DNA of 39,319 nt from Lactococcus petauri (lineage in GTDB: Bacteria > Bacillota > Bacilli > Lactobacillales > Streptococcaceae). Below the pieces are notes generated by a model. It was not told where the DNA came from. It was given only the letters and a program-made list of their open reading frames with translations, and did not search any database. Below, piece by piece: positions 29,606 to 38,730 of this stretch. Numbering within the stretch: the stretch's first letter is position 1; every line of letters starts with the position of its first letter. The stretch is from positions 1 to 39,319 of the forward strand of contig NZ_MUIZ01000009.1 of the NCBI RefSeq assembly GCF_002154895.1, written 5' to 3'. The position numbers were made by a program, and so were the translations under genes.

Positions 29606-31483
29606 TTACTTAGGGGGATGGATAACTGAAGCGACAGAATTATTTGTATACGTCCATGTCCAAGTTTTTGCGGGTCCTGGATTTTGGTCATAAATAATAA
29701 GGCGATCATCACCTAATACTTTCCCTACAACTCCAGTATGACCATATGTCGGATCTACTCGCCAACCGCCCATATCTGCACCGGCCGCAAAGTTAATAAT
29801 ATCTCCAGCTTTTATCTGTTTATAATTTGGCGTATTGACGACTTTCCAACCCCATTTATCCCAAGGATAATCACTCCCGATATTTGAGGCATTCATACCA
29901 CCAACAAGGTTTGGAATGTTCTCTGTAACCGAGTGAGCGTAAAAAGATGTTAGAGCGTAACATTGACCATCTGCGCCCCCATAAGTTCCTGCAATAGATT
30001 TTCCAAGTGCTTCATCAAGTGCCTTTATTCCTGCAGCACCCCCATTACCTCCAACAGGACCATATCCTCCTGGGGGATCCGGTGTCCCGCCGTGTGCATC
30101 AATGTACATATCGAAATCCTGCATAACTGCAGCTCGTTTTTTCCCACTGTAAAGAGCTGTCCAATAGACACCTTCACCAGGTTTAAGGGTATGGTTCGCA
30201 AAGGCCTCCGCCCTTTGGTCCATAATTTTAACTGTTTTGTTTCCCAGAGTATCAATTTGATAATCCCTGAACTCCTTAACTGCTCGAGTATTATCCCAAT
30301 TTGCGCCCTGGTTTGGATCATTATCAAACGCTCCAAAACCAAAAATATTCCCTTTCGGGAAATCTGCTGCAACACCGGCTGTTCCATATGAGGACTCCAT
30401 TTGCGCAAAGGCTACAAGAGCTCGGACATCAATTCCGGATATTTTTTGTAAACGTAAGAACTCTTTACCAGAAGCCCTGGCATCTACCTTTTCATACCCT
30501 TGGCTTTTAATAAAGCCATCAATTTGTTGTTCTGTAATACCATAACGCTGTGCAAGTAAAGAGGACGTATAAGCATCCCGGCCTGACCAATGCTTCACGT
30601 ACTCTAGTCCATCTAAAGAAGAATTCGACTCATCCTGGTTGGATAAACTCGAGAAAAGAATTATTCCAACAGATAAAAGAGCAAAGCCTCCGACAACCAT
30701 CCCTATAAAGCCAAGAATGTAAGGATTTTTGATTATAGCGAGGATATACTTTTGTACCATCTGGAAGCTTTTTTGTCTTACTTGTCTTAGTTTTGCGGCT
30801 AAACTATTAGGGGCAGCATTTGAGGCTGAGTTAGAAAATACGGAGTTAATCCCTTTTGATCCGAAACGTAAGTCGTTTGATTTATTTACACTTACTCTTC
30901 GAGAAAATTTCTCCCCCTTGGTCATAAAAGCATGTACTTTTTTTCCTGCTTCAAAAGAACTCTTACCTTTGTCATAACTACTCTTAAAATGGTGTACTGC
31001 TTCTAAATCTTCATCCTGAGCAAGAACATTCACAGCATTCTTCTCTAGGGAGACACCTCCCATTTTCTTTGTTGCTTGGACTAGATTAGTTTTTGCTGTA
31101 GGTGTAGGAACGCTATTTTTCTTCTTTGATTGCGATTGTCTTGACTTAGAAGTAAATTTAACATGCTCTTTTGAGTGAGAAGGTTCAACAAGTTTTTTTG
31201 AAAAAGCTCCTTTTTGAGGAGCTCCGTCTGTTAACTTAGGAATTTTTTTTCTTGAATCCGTATCCGGTTTGAGCTTATGTTTTGCCTTAAAACCAAGATT
31301 TTTTTTATTCGTCTTTCCTTTAGTTAATTTCACGTTACCATAATTAGCACGTGCATTTTTAAAAAGCTGTCCTTTACTTTTCTTTTTTAGGAGATCTTGC
31401 ATACCTTTTTTAGTATCATTCCCCTCAAAACTGTTTTTATTTTTAGAGGAGAAAAGATCATCCGGCGCTTGTTTGTCTGTCAT
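29606..31483 (-). CDS. VirB1-like bifunctional wall hydrolase (lytic domain plus CHAP)
   Basis: A 625-residue protein. A very basic cytoplasmic N-terminus of about 235 residues precedes a membrane helix (about 245-275). Outside lies a glucosaminidase/lytic-transglycosylase-type domain (about 310-450) with Glu363 in AFAQMESSYG as candidate catalytic acid. The C-terminal CHAP peptidase (about 490-625) has Cys near 508 (GQCYAL) and His near 581 (YGHTGVV). Such enzymes open peptidoglycan for the mating channel. The long basic N-terminus is unusual for the family and may bind DNA or other components. Overlaps the virB4 stop by 26 bases. Confidence 0.9.
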   Translation of the reverse strand: MTDKQAPDDLFSSKNKNSFEGNDTKKGMQDLLKKKSKGQLFKNARANYGNVKLTKGKTNKKNLGFKAKHKLKPDTDSRKKIPKLTDGAPQKGAFSKKLVEPSHSKEHVKFTSKSRQSQSKKKNSVPTPTAKTNLVQATKKMGGVSLEKNAVNVLAQDEDLEAVHHFKSSYDKGKSSFEAGKKVHAFMTKGEKFSRRVSVNKSNDLRFGSKGINSVFSNSASNAAPNSLAAKLRQVRQKSFQMVQKYILAIIKNPYILGFIGMVVGGFALLSVGIILFSSLSNQDESNSSLDGLEYVKHWSGRDAYTSSLLAQRYGITEQQIDGFIKSQGYEKVDARASGKEFLRLQKISGIDVRALVAFAQMESSYGTAGVAADFPKGNIFGFGAFDNDPNQGANWDNTRAVKEFRDYQIDTLGNKTVKIMDQRAEAFANHTLKPGEGVYWTALYSGKKRAAVMQDFDMYIDAHGGTPDPPGGYGPVGGNGGAAGIKALDEALGKSIAGTYGGADGQCYALTSFYAHSVTENIPNLVGGMNASNIGSDYPWDKWGWKVVNTPNYKQIKAGDIINFAAGADMGGWRVDPTYGHTGVVGKVLGDDRLIIYDQNPGPAKTWTWTYTNNSVASVIHPPK

Positions 31484-33833
31484 TATTCACCTTCGTATCC
31501 ATTAATTTAAAGAGTGCTGTTTGTTTTGGAATTTTATTTGAAAAAGGAATGATGTTAGAACCCGCTATAATTAACCCTGCCCCTGCAGCCGGACTACTCA
31601 AATATGAAGCTTGCTTATCTGTTAAATTAAACTCTTCGATCAAAGCTTTTAACACACCACTTTTTTGTTGGAGGAGAATTAAAAAGTCTGAGTTAAACAT
31701 GATATTTCGTCCTTCAAGAGTAGCTGCCATTGTTTCTGCAGATTGTGTCATGAAGGTTGGATTACCTCCATATTTACGAATTCGGGCATAGATGTTTGAA
31801 GCAGCTTCACGGAGCTGTTGGATTTGGTTAGGATTGATAAGTATTTGGAACTCATCAATATAGACCCATGTGACAATACCTTTACGACGGTTTTCAACAA
31901 CCTTATTCCAAATTTTATCCAAAATAACCATATAACCAAAAACGGCCATTTCATTTTTTAAAGAATTTGTATCATAAATTGTCAAACGACTATTGAGATC
32001 TACATTAGTATTTTTGGCAAACATATTAAGAGACCCCTCAATATAAATACCCAATCCCCCTACCAGATCTCGGGCTTCTTCTGATTGGTTTTCTTTTAAA
32101 ACACCAAACCAATCTTGGAGATTTGGTTTATCGTATTGTCGATATACTTCCTTTGTAACTCTATCAATAAGGGTACGCTGCGTAGGTGTAATGCGACCCA
32201 AAATATTTCCAAATATTGAGAGCAAAAAATTGGCCTTATCCGCAATAGGATCACCCTCAATACCCAGACCTTCCGTATCTTCAAGATCTAAGGCATTAAT
32301 AGAAACAGGAGAACCGGGTCCAATATGAACCACTTGTCCTTTAAATTCCTTAGCGATTGGAATATATTCTCGCTCAGGATCCAAGATTATTACCTCATCT
32401 TTTGGTCTTGCAAGAAGGGTAGAGATGATTTCGTTTTTAGCCGCAAAAGACTTACCACCTCCAGATACTGCCATAATCCCACCATTGGAGTTCTTCAGTT
32501 CATCAGACATACGATTAATCAAGATATTGTTCTTACTCAGAAGATTAATCCCGTAAAATTTTCCGCCTTTATGCTGTATATCTTGTGAAGTATATGGAGA
32601 ATTAACAGAGAGGTTCGGTGTAAGCAGATCTCTAACAAAACTCTTTTCAAAGTCCATATAGTTCTTTCCAAGAGGTAGGATGCTGTTCAAGGCTTGCTCT
32701 TGAGTCAAATAGAAAGGTTCAAAGTTAGCTCCAAACTTCTTACCTACTGCATTAATCTGTTGGATATTATGGCGAAGTTCATCGCTATTATCTGCCCAGG
32801 TATAAACCATAATTGTAGTAGAGAATTGAGTGTCTCCGGTTTCCGTCACAAAGTCAATTTGTTCATTGACATCTTCATAGTATTCACGTGTCCCACGTGC
32901 AATATAATCACCGCCAGAGCCTTTATGAGAAGATTTAGAGCGTTGTTTCAAGACCTCGCCTTCCACATCCATAGAGGCTGTACGTAAACTTTGGTTTGTT
33001 TCTGCAATTGAGTAAGGACTGCCATGAATAGTTAAAACCATCTCGATCCCTGCCTCAGTCAATTCCTTAAACATACTGTCAGATAAATTTCTTGGATAAT
33101 CTCTTAAAAAGAGCACTTCACCTTCTTTATCATTAATCCCAAAGGAAATTTTCCCCGGACGATTAAAGTTCAATACTCCAGGCGCAATTAAATCTTGGCT
33201 ACGGAGCTTCTGTTTTTCAAGATCTGAGTAATCCCCGTAAAGTGGTGCCCCTGGTCTTAAAATGTCATTCATAACTTGCAAACGCTCCATTGCCTCAAGC
33301 GGTGTTAAGCCGGATTTAATTGCACGTAACTCTTCTGAGAAGTTATCTGACATACTCTCCAAATTACGTCTTGCATCACGTTGATTGGCAGCATGAGTGG
33401 ATAAAGTAATAAAACGGCCAACTTTGAAATTATTATGGCCTTTATCGTAATTATCTTCGATGATTGTGTTAAATTCTTCTCTAAAGTGATCAAAACCATC
33501 ACTTCTTGGAACATAAGCATTTTCTTCCATATACTCCCCTTTTGGTGTTTTCTTTACCAAGAGAGTCAATTGGAAGTGGTCATTGTTTGAAAGTTGATTA
33601 AGAGCAGAATTGTATTGTGAAAGGATGATTTTTTGTTCCGTATCTGTCGCTGTAGTATACGTTATAGGCAATAAATCATAGGTCCTTGAGTAAATATCCT
33701 CAACAACGTGCATAATCCCATTTTCATATAAGTATTTGTACTGTAATGAATTTTGAGTGGTCGCAGCTTTTAGTTTTTTCGATGGCAGCTCTTCAACGCC
33801 ATTCTTTGATTTTTTTGTCTTTCTTAAAATCAT
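31458..33833 (-). CDS. virB4: VirB4-family secretion ATPase
   Basis: A 791-residue ATPase of the VirB4/TrbE family, energising the type IV secretion channel. Walker A SGGGKS is at residues 457-462, and Walker B lies in VTWVYIDEFQIL (about 655-665); the N-terminal half is the usual VirB4 N-domain. AAAGGAG precedes the start. The first nine codons after MILR contain the 26-base repeat shared with the gene at 23317-23850. It overlaps its neighbours on both sides. Confidence 0.95.
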   Translation of the reverse strand: MILRKTKKSKNGVEELPSKKLKAATTQNSLQYKYLYENGIMHVVEDIYSRTYDLLPITYTTATDTEQKIILSQYNSALNQLSNNDHFQLTLLVKKTPKGEYMEENAYVPRSDGFDHFREEFNTIIEDNYDKGHNNFKVGRFITLSTHAANQRDARRNLESMSDNFSEELRAIKSGLTPLEAMERLQVMNDILRPGAPLYGDYSDLEKQKLRSQDLIAPGVLNFNRPGKISFGINDKEGEVLFLRDYPRNLSDSMFKELTEAGIEMVLTIHGSPYSIAETNQSLRTASMDVEGEVLKQRSKSSHKGSGGDYIARGTREYYEDVNEQIDFVTETGDTQFSTTIMVYTWADNSDELRHNIQQINAVGKKFGANFEPFYLTQEQALNSILPLGKNYMDFEKSFVRDLLTPNLSVNSPYTSQDIQHKGGKFYGINLLSKNNILINRMSDELKNSNGGIMAVSGGGKSFAAKNEIISTLLARPKDEVIILDPEREYIPIAKEFKGQVVHIGPGSPVSINALDLEDTEGLGIEGDPIADKANFLLSIFGNILGRITPTQRTLIDRVTKEVYRQYDKPNLQDWFGVLKENQSEEARDLVGGLGIYIEGSLNMFAKNTNVDLNSRLTIYDTNSLKNEMAVFGYMVILDKIWNKVVENRRKGIVTWVYIDEFQILINPNQIQQLREAASNIYARIRKYGGNPTFMTQSAETMAATLEGRNIMFNSDFLILLQQKSGVLKALIEEFNLTDKQASYLSSPAAGAGLIIAGSNIIPFSNKIPKQTALFKLMDTKVNNDRQTSAG

Positions 33834-34146
33834 TTTTATGGTACTCCTTTGTTTTTTCTTGTTTGTAAAGTCGTGTTTGGACTGTTGTTGTGTATTTAAG
33901 TTGAAGCTTTACCCAGGTTGTAAAAGGTAAACCGTGAGGCCGAAAGAGTGCATGTCCGGCTCCAAGTGCGACAACCACTAAAATGAATGGTTTAAGCAAA
34001 GCATCGGGTAGAAATCCTAAAATGCTATTTGCAATGTCTGCCCCAATTCCAATAAGTAAAGCAACAACAAGCAACCATTGACTTCCTGTTAAGACCCCTA
34101 ATGTTTTTGGACGTTTGGAGACGTCCTTATATACTTTAATTTCCAT
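33793..34146 (-). CDS. PrgI/VirB3-like membrane protein
   Basis: A 117-residue protein beginning MEIKVYKDVSKRPKTLG with two membrane helices (about 23-45 and 50-68) and a basic C-terminal tail: the PrgI/TrsC layout found directly upstream of virB4 in Gram-positive conjugation operons. VirB3 homologues anchor VirB4 at the membrane. The 3' end overlaps virB4 by 41 bases. Confidence 0.82.
   Translation of the reverse strand: MEIKVYKDVSKRPKTLGVLTGSQWLLVVALLIGIGADIANSILGFLPDALLKPFILVVVALGAGHALFRPHGLPFTTWVKLQLKYTTTVQTRLYKQEKTKEYHKNDFKKDKKIKEWR
33796..33821 (-). repeat. 26-base repeat shared with the 177-residue protein gene
   Basis: Identical to 23723-23748, same orientation. It lies in the overlap of virB4 and the PrgI-like gene. 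Confidence 0.8.
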
Positions 34147-34147
34147 G

Positions 34148-34957
34148 TTAAACTCCTAATAATTTTGATGAGATGTTATGACTTTGCCAAAGGGCAATGA
34201 TAAAGATAAATCCTTGAACAATACCCGAGAGCAATTCTTTAATACCATCAACTGAAGCCATAATCCCTGGAACTTGCCAACCAGATATGTCCCAACCTGC
34301 AGTGCTCATAAAGTGGTAAACTCCAATGACGGTTAATAAAACAGCCGGCTGCAGTGCATACGCACCAATATATTTAAGATAAGTAATCCCTATATTTTGA
34401 TGTTCGGCTGAAGCAAATGAAGCCATAGGAAGTGGAGCCAAAGCGAGTAACACATAGAGTTGGAAAAATCGAAGCATGATTAATACCGTAAGCATGACAT
34501 ATGCTGCAAGAGAGATCAGCACGCCTACAGAATAAGCCAAGGCAAAGGTGAGGAAATTCCCTGTAAGGATACCTCCTATGGTGTCCCATATACTTGTTGA
34601 GCTTGAAATATCTACATTCGGCAACACATCAAAGGCACCATTCGCATATTTACCCATCAGTTTAACCAAGCCAATACCAACCAGAACCATGAATTCAACG
34701 ATATAACGACTCAGTGCAATCATGACACCAGATACTGCCCCACGCCAAGCAATCTCCGCAAAGAACCTTGGCATCATTACTCCGTTATTTGATGTATTCA
34801 CGCGTTCAAACATTTTTGCTAGTTCCATGACAAGAACAATAGCTGCTAAATAAAGAGCGACCTGAGTGGTCGCATTTGTAATAATATTCGTGACCCAGCC
34901 CATAGTGGATGAATCATATTCTGCTAGAGTTTTAGAAAATGTTGCAATTAAGTCCAT
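34148..34957 (-). CDS. VirB6/TrsL-like polytopic membrane protein
   Basis: A 269-residue protein with about six membrane helices (about 30-50, 75-100, 130-155, 160-180, 198-218, 240-262), as in VirB6/TrsL channel components. It lies in the conserved order VirB2-like, VirB6-like, VirB3-like, VirB4. GGAGG precedes the start and one base separates it from the PrgI-like gene. Confidence 0.8.
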   Translation of the reverse strand: MDLIATFSKTLAEYDSSTMGWVTNIITNATTQVALYLAAIVLVMELAKMFERVNTSNNGVMMPRFFAEIAWRGAVSGVMIALSRYIVEFMVLVGIGLVKLMGKYANGAFDVLPNVDISSSTSIWDTIGGILTGNFLTFALAYSVGVLISLAAYVMLTVLIMLRFFQLYVLLALAPLPMASFASAEHQNIGITYLKYIGAYALQPAVLLTVIGVYHFMSTAGWDISGWQVPGIMASVDGIKELLSGIVQGFIFIIALWQSHNISSKLLGV

Positions 34958-34981
34958 AATTAGACCCTCCTATGCTTTCTT

Positions 34982-35320
34982 TTAATTCCCTGGGGGATTT
35001 GAGAAGACACCAGAAAGCATTGAACCACCACCAACAGCCGCAAGGAGAATTCCACCAAGAATAAACCAACCTGCTTCTGACTTACCTTGTGCATCTTGTG
35101 CTCGTCCTGCATTGATAAGTGCAATGATCCCAAAGACAGCTGTCAATATCCCACCACCTGTAACAAGCCACATAAGGTCTTTCACCAGGATATCTCCAAC
35201 TTGTGCGCCAGTTGTTTGCGCTGATGCCTCTCGTCCTTTAAAGAGAGCCAGAAAAGCAAGCATTGATAAATAGGCTTTTACGTTCATGATTTTTGATTTT
35301 GTTTGAGTAATTTTTAGCAT
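34982..35320 (-). CDS. VirB2-like pilin/channel subunit
   Basis: A 112-residue protein with a signal-peptide-like N-terminus (cleavage near ASAQ at residue 35) followed by two membrane helices (about 47-68 and 85-105) joined by a short basic loop (NAGRAQDAQGKSEAG) and ending in glycine-rich residues. Size, two helices and location before the VirB6-like gene fit VirB2-type subunits of Gram-positive systems. The second ATG (MNVKAYLSM) is an alternative start. Confidence 0.75.
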   Translation of the reverse strand: MLKITQTKSKIMNVKAYLSMLAFLALFKGREASAQTTGAQVGDILVKDLMWLVTGGGILTAVFGIIALINAGRAQDAQGKSEAGWFILGGILLAAVGGGSMLSGVFSNPPGN

Positions 35321-35345
35321 TAGTTTTTTCCTTTATTTTTTAATT

Positions 35346-37115
35346 TTAAGCAGCTAAAAAGTTAATTTCTTCTGCTTCTTCTTGATTGTTGTTCTTCATA
35401 TTGGCATCGTATCTTTCACTTAGATTACGATAGCGTTGTGGTTCCCACCAATTTTTATCTCCTGGCTTTCTCCCCACTTCTTTAGATTTTGGATGCTGTA
35501 AATAATGATATTTTGGTACCTTAAACATTGGAACGGAGGCAATCTTAACCAAGGACATACCTCGATCAAGCTCAGAAACACCGTTGTATGTAATTAAATC
35601 TATACCTACAGGCTCTGAACGTACAAATCCTCTGTCTCGGCTTTTACGATAGACCGTTTTCTTCCCACCAGTCTTCATCCAAAACTCTTGCGTATCAGGT
35701 TCAGTTGAACCTGATAAATAAACCCAAGAATCTGCATTCCCAAAGAATTCCTTCCAGGAGTCTTTGTAATTACGCTGCATTTGGTTCATACTTTGTAAAA
35801 CAATGACAATAGAGAGCAATCGACTTCGGAACACAGACAAAGCTTCCTTGATATTTGGTACTTTCCCAAGATTGACAAATTCGTCCATTAAGAATTGTAC
35901 TGGTACCTTAGCTTCTCCCCCCATTTCATTATCAACAATATGTTCTAATGTTCTAAATGCAAGGAGGAAAACCATGAGAGGTAGGAAATTGAACGTGTCA
36001 TCCAAATCTGGAATTTTAAGGAAGACTGCATACTTTTCGCTTGCCCATTTATCAATTTCCAAATTATCATCTGCAATAAACTCACGGACTTGTTTCAAGT
36101 CAAACATAGAGAAGCGAGTTACAGTAATAGCTAAAACGGAGTCTCTTGTCTTATCTTTGAACATGTCAATGAATTTTCTCCATTGAATGTAGGCAAAATT
36201 ATCTGCGCCAAAACGTTTTGCATGAGCTTTAAACATGAATTCAAGCTGACTTTCTACTTCTGGATGCTTACGTGGAAGTAATCCTATTAACGTGCCCATA
36301 TCTGCTAGGTTTGGCATGACACCATCCCCCTTATGACTTTCATCGCCTCGATAACGATAGTAAAGGAAGCCCATCAAAGCAGTAATAAGCATTTCTTCGG
36401 ATTTGTCCCAGAATGGTTCGCCTTTTTTCTCGTGCTCTGCATTGGTTGCATCGATAAGCATACGAATTACCTTTTTAAGGGTAATTTCATCTTTAATATA
36501 AGCAAATGGATTGAAGTGATCCGAATTGGTTAAAGTATCAAAATTGACTTCACGAACCTTGTACCCATTCTTTTGAAACATTTTCCCAAACCGTCTGGCC
36601 GTTGTCCCTTTAGGGTCTGTCAAAAGGTAGGAAGAATTCATTTGCATAAGGTTATTCCAAATAAACGATTCTGTCTTACCTGCACCAGAACCACCGATAA
36701 CGATGACGTTATTATTTCGACTTTTCTTAAAGAATTTAGCTTTTCCAAAATTCTTATAAGCGCCCGAACCTAGAATAATGTTTTGCGAAAAATCTTTTTT
36801 ATTCTTAAAGCTTTTTAATTCTCTTGCGGTTCCCCATCTGGCATCCCCATGTTCTCGACCTGGCGCATATTCTCTGGTGTCCCTTACCGCATAAACTAGT
36901 CCTGCAGCTACAAGGACTGCTCCAGAAGCTAAAATAGGCCCCTGTTGCAAAGAAAGATACCAAGGTTGTGCATGGATAAAATCAGGCATTTGTAAGACCG
37001 TTTGAATTTTTTCTCCATCCGGTGCCATTTGATAAAGCTCTGTGGCTCTGTTTGCAAGATAAGCTCCTGTTATACCTACCATGCCATAGCCCACACCTTG
37101 TGTCTGCTTATTCAT
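35346..37115 (-). CDS. VirD4/TraG-type coupling ATPase
   Basis: A 589-residue coupling protein with N-terminal membrane helices (about 8-25 and 60-77), Walker A GGSGAGKT at residues 141-148, and Walker B in VQFLMDEFVNLG (about 405). It recruits the relaxase-DNA complex to the channel. The start overlaps the PcfB-like stop by 4 bases, reflecting the known PcfB-PcfC partnership. Confidence 0.95.
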   Translation of the reverse strand: MNKQTQGVGYGMVGITGAYLANRATELYQMAPDGEKIQTVLQMPDFIHAQPWYLSLQQGPILASGAVLVAAGLVYAVRDTREYAPGREHGDARWGTARELKSFKNKKDFSQNIILGSGAYKNFGKAKFFKKSRNNNVIVIGGSGAGKTESFIWNNLMQMNSSYLLTDPKGTTARRFGKMFQKNGYKVREVNFDTLTNSDHFNPFAYIKDEITLKKVIRMLIDATNAEHEKKGEPFWDKSEEMLITALMGFLYYRYRGDESHKGDGVMPNLADMGTLIGLLPRKHPEVESQLEFMFKAHAKRFGADNFAYIQWRKFIDMFKDKTRDSVLAITVTRFSMFDLKQVREFIADDNLEIDKWASEKYAVFLKIPDLDDTFNFLPLMVFLLAFRTLEHIVDNEMGGEAKVPVQFLMDEFVNLGKVPNIKEALSVFRSRLLSIVIVLQSMNQMQRNYKDSWKEFFGNADSWVYLSGSTEPDTQEFWMKTGGKKTVYRKSRDRGFVRSEPVGIDLITYNGVSELDRGMSLVKIASVPMFKVPKYHYLQHPKSKEVGRKPGDKNWWEPQRYRNLSERYDANMKNNNQEEAEEINFLAA

Positions 37116-37897
37116 AAATCTGGCCCTCCATCAAAGAGATCTAGCGCTGAAGCATCAGAAACTGGTTCTTGTGCGGGAAGATTTGAAAAATCTGAATTAG
37201 AGGGGCTAGAATTTTGGCCAAGATTTTGCTCTTCTTGTCCTGGAGTGATGGTATGTTGGTTAGAAGCTTGACGTTCTTGCATTTTTTCACGCATTTTAGC
37301 AGCAATTGCTTTTTCTTCTTCCTTCTGTGCCTCTTTAATTGACTGTGTAAGAGACGGACTTGAGACAATCCCTGGGTTGTGACTAATCTCATCCAGTGCT
37401 TGTGCAAAAGCATTGCGTGCCACATTGGCATCTTTAGCGAGAAAAAGTACTTCATGCTTTCCATCATCAAGGGCTTTAATATGGAACTGGAGTCCATAAT
37501 CTTTCAGAACATTTTTAAGTTGTTCTAAATTTACAGCTTTCTCGAGAAGCTGAGGTTCTGCGATTGCCTTGCCTGTCTTCATCAAAAATTCAAGCGATTT
37601 CTCACCAGGTGCTAAATTTTGCCTTTTTAACTCTTGGCCCCATTCTGCAAGCATTTTTTGGCGTTCAGACGGGGATTTTGCGAGAAATTCTTTTTCCATT
37701 TCGGGAGAAACCTCAAGTCCGGAGAGATCTTCAGCAACATTTTTAGCTTTTAATAAATCAATCTGTGCTTGGTCTTTTCCTGCTTTTTTCTTATCCACGT
37801 GCCGTTTTAAAGTCGTAAGCAAATAAAGTGTTTGACGAATGGTTTGAGGCATATCACGCATCAAAACACGAAACATTTCTTGTTGTTCTTGTCCCAT
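37112..37897 (-). CDS. PcfB-family protein (DUF3801)
   Basis: A 261-residue protein of the PcfB/DUF3801 family, recognised from the N-terminal helix (IRQTLYLLTTLKRHV), the central domain (LEQLKNVLKDYGLQFHIKALDDGKHEVLFLAKD) and its place directly before the coupling ATPase. In pCF10, PcfB helps deliver the relaxosome to PcfC. The C-terminal 70 residues are a charged coiled coil then a low-complexity acidic end (ALDLFDGGPDL). Confidence 0.85.
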   Translation of the reverse strand: MGQEQQEMFRVLMRDMPQTIRQTLYLLTTLKRHVDKKKAGKDQAQIDLLKAKNVAEDLSGLEVSPEMEKEFLAKSPSERQKMLAEWGQELKRQNLAPGEKSLEFLMKTGKAIAEPQLLEKAVNLEQLKNVLKDYGLQFHIKALDDGKHEVLFLAKDANVARNAFAQALDEISHNPGIVSSPSLTQSIKEAQKEEEKAIAAKMREKMQERQASNQHTITPGQEEQNLGQNSSPSNSDFSNLPAQEPVSDASALDLFDGGPDL

Positions 37898-37921
37898 AAA
37901 CCTTCCTTCTTTAGATATTAA

Positions 37922-37948
37922 AAAGCAGACTTCTAAAAAATCTGCTTT
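37922..37948 (-). terminator. Internal operon hairpin before the PcfB gene
   Basis: Perfect 8-base arms AAAGCAGA / TCTGCTTT with a T-run on the minus strand, in the 60-base gap after the PC4-like gene. Probably an attenuator that lowers expression of the downstream transfer genes. Confidence 0.55.
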
Positions 37949-37957
37949 ACATTGGTT

Positions 37958-38362
37958 TTAAATTTCCATGTCGCCTGGTGTCCAGACAGTGTTTTCCTTT
38001 GCCTTTGGATCCGGTGAAAAGTGAGGAGGGAGCTCTGCGTTTACTTCCGCTTCAGCAGCAATTACTTCCTCTTTTTCTTCTTCCTGTTCCTGTTCAATCT
38101 CTTCTTTGTTATTATAAAGGGCTTGAAGGGTAAGGTAAAGATTTTCAGCAATTTGGTCAGGTAAAGTCATTCCCTTACCCATTCGTCCTTCAGGGCTCCA
38201 AGAACGTAAATCTAAAACCGGAGGACGTCCATTGTAGGACACTCGATTAAGTTCTATTGTCCAACCTTTACCATTCTTTGAAAGAATAGCAATTTGTTCA
38301 ACTTTTTCGAACTCAAGTTCTGTGCTTTCATTTGTTTGTTTTTTGGAAAAATCCATGACCAT
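37958..38362 (-). CDS. YdbC/PC4-like ssDNA-binding protein
   Basis: A 134-residue protein. Residues about 20-90 (EQIAILSKNGKGWTIELNRVSYNGRPPVLDLRSW, then MGKGMTL) match the YdbC family, a bacterial version of the PC4 transcription coactivator fold that binds single-stranded DNA; a lactococcal YdbC is its best-known member. The C-terminal 45 residues are a Glu-rich helix and an acidic end (TPGDMEI) not present in the basic fold. In this operon it may coat transferred ssDNA or regulate transcription (inference). GGAGG precedes the start. Confidence 0.85.
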   Translation of the reverse strand: MVMDFSKKQTNESTELEFEKVEQIAILSKNGKGWTIELNRVSYNGRPPVLDLRSWSPEGRMGKGMTLPDQIAENLYLTLQALYNNKEEIEQEQEEEKEEVIAAEAEVNAELPPHFSPDPKAKENTVWTPGDMEI

Positions 38363-38383
38363 AAGTTGGCCTCCTTCTAAATT

Positions 38384-38542
38384 TTACTTTTTTATTTCTT
38401 TGTCAAGAAAGAATAGTTTCGTCAATATCGCTAGTGCTAAAACATACGTTGCGATAGGCACAAAACTTTTTCCCATCAGAAAAATAATAAATGACAGGAC
38501 TACTTCAGCAATAAAAATATTTTTCATTGTTTTTAATTGCAT
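38384..38542 (-). CDS. Small membrane protein, 52 aa
   Basis: Begins MQLKTMKNIFIAEVVLSF and ends FFLDKEIKK, with two hydrophobic helices (about 9-23 and 28-46). The ribosome site GAGGTGG precedes the ATG, and the start overlaps the stop of the upstream gene, so it belongs to the operon. Not recognised. Confidence 0.65.
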   Translation of the reverse strand: MQLKTMKNIFIAEVVLSFIIFLMGKSFVPIATYVLALAILTKLFFLDKEIKK

Positions 38543-38730
38543 CGATCCACCTCTGTCTCCTCTAATTCATGAAATAAACCTTTAACCGCAATATCAACAG
38601 GTAAGCCTTCTTCTTTACAGATAGAAGCGATTGCCTCAGCTAACATAGCTAAATAATCTGAAGTATCTCCACCTTTTAAGATGTATTGCCCATCTATATT
38701 TTTATCTTTAGTAATTTCTATTTTGATCAT
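38533..38730 (-). CDS. Small hypothetical protein, 65 aa
   Basis: Acidic 65-residue protein: a short strand pair (MIKIEITKD, GQYILKGG) and a helix with the segment SDYLAMLAEAIASICKEEGLP. Not recognised. GGGAG precedes the ATG, which overlaps the upstream stop by one base; the downstream end overlaps the 52-residue gene. Confidence 0.65.
   Translation of the reverse strand: MIKIEITKDKNIDGQYILKGGDTSDYLAMLAEAIASICKEEGLPVDIAVKGLFHELEETEVDRCN

Noticed and set aside
29963-30391. Plus-strand open frame of 142 codons inside the hydrolase gene
   Set aside because: Complement of a well-supported gene; cysteine-rich composition and no translation signal.
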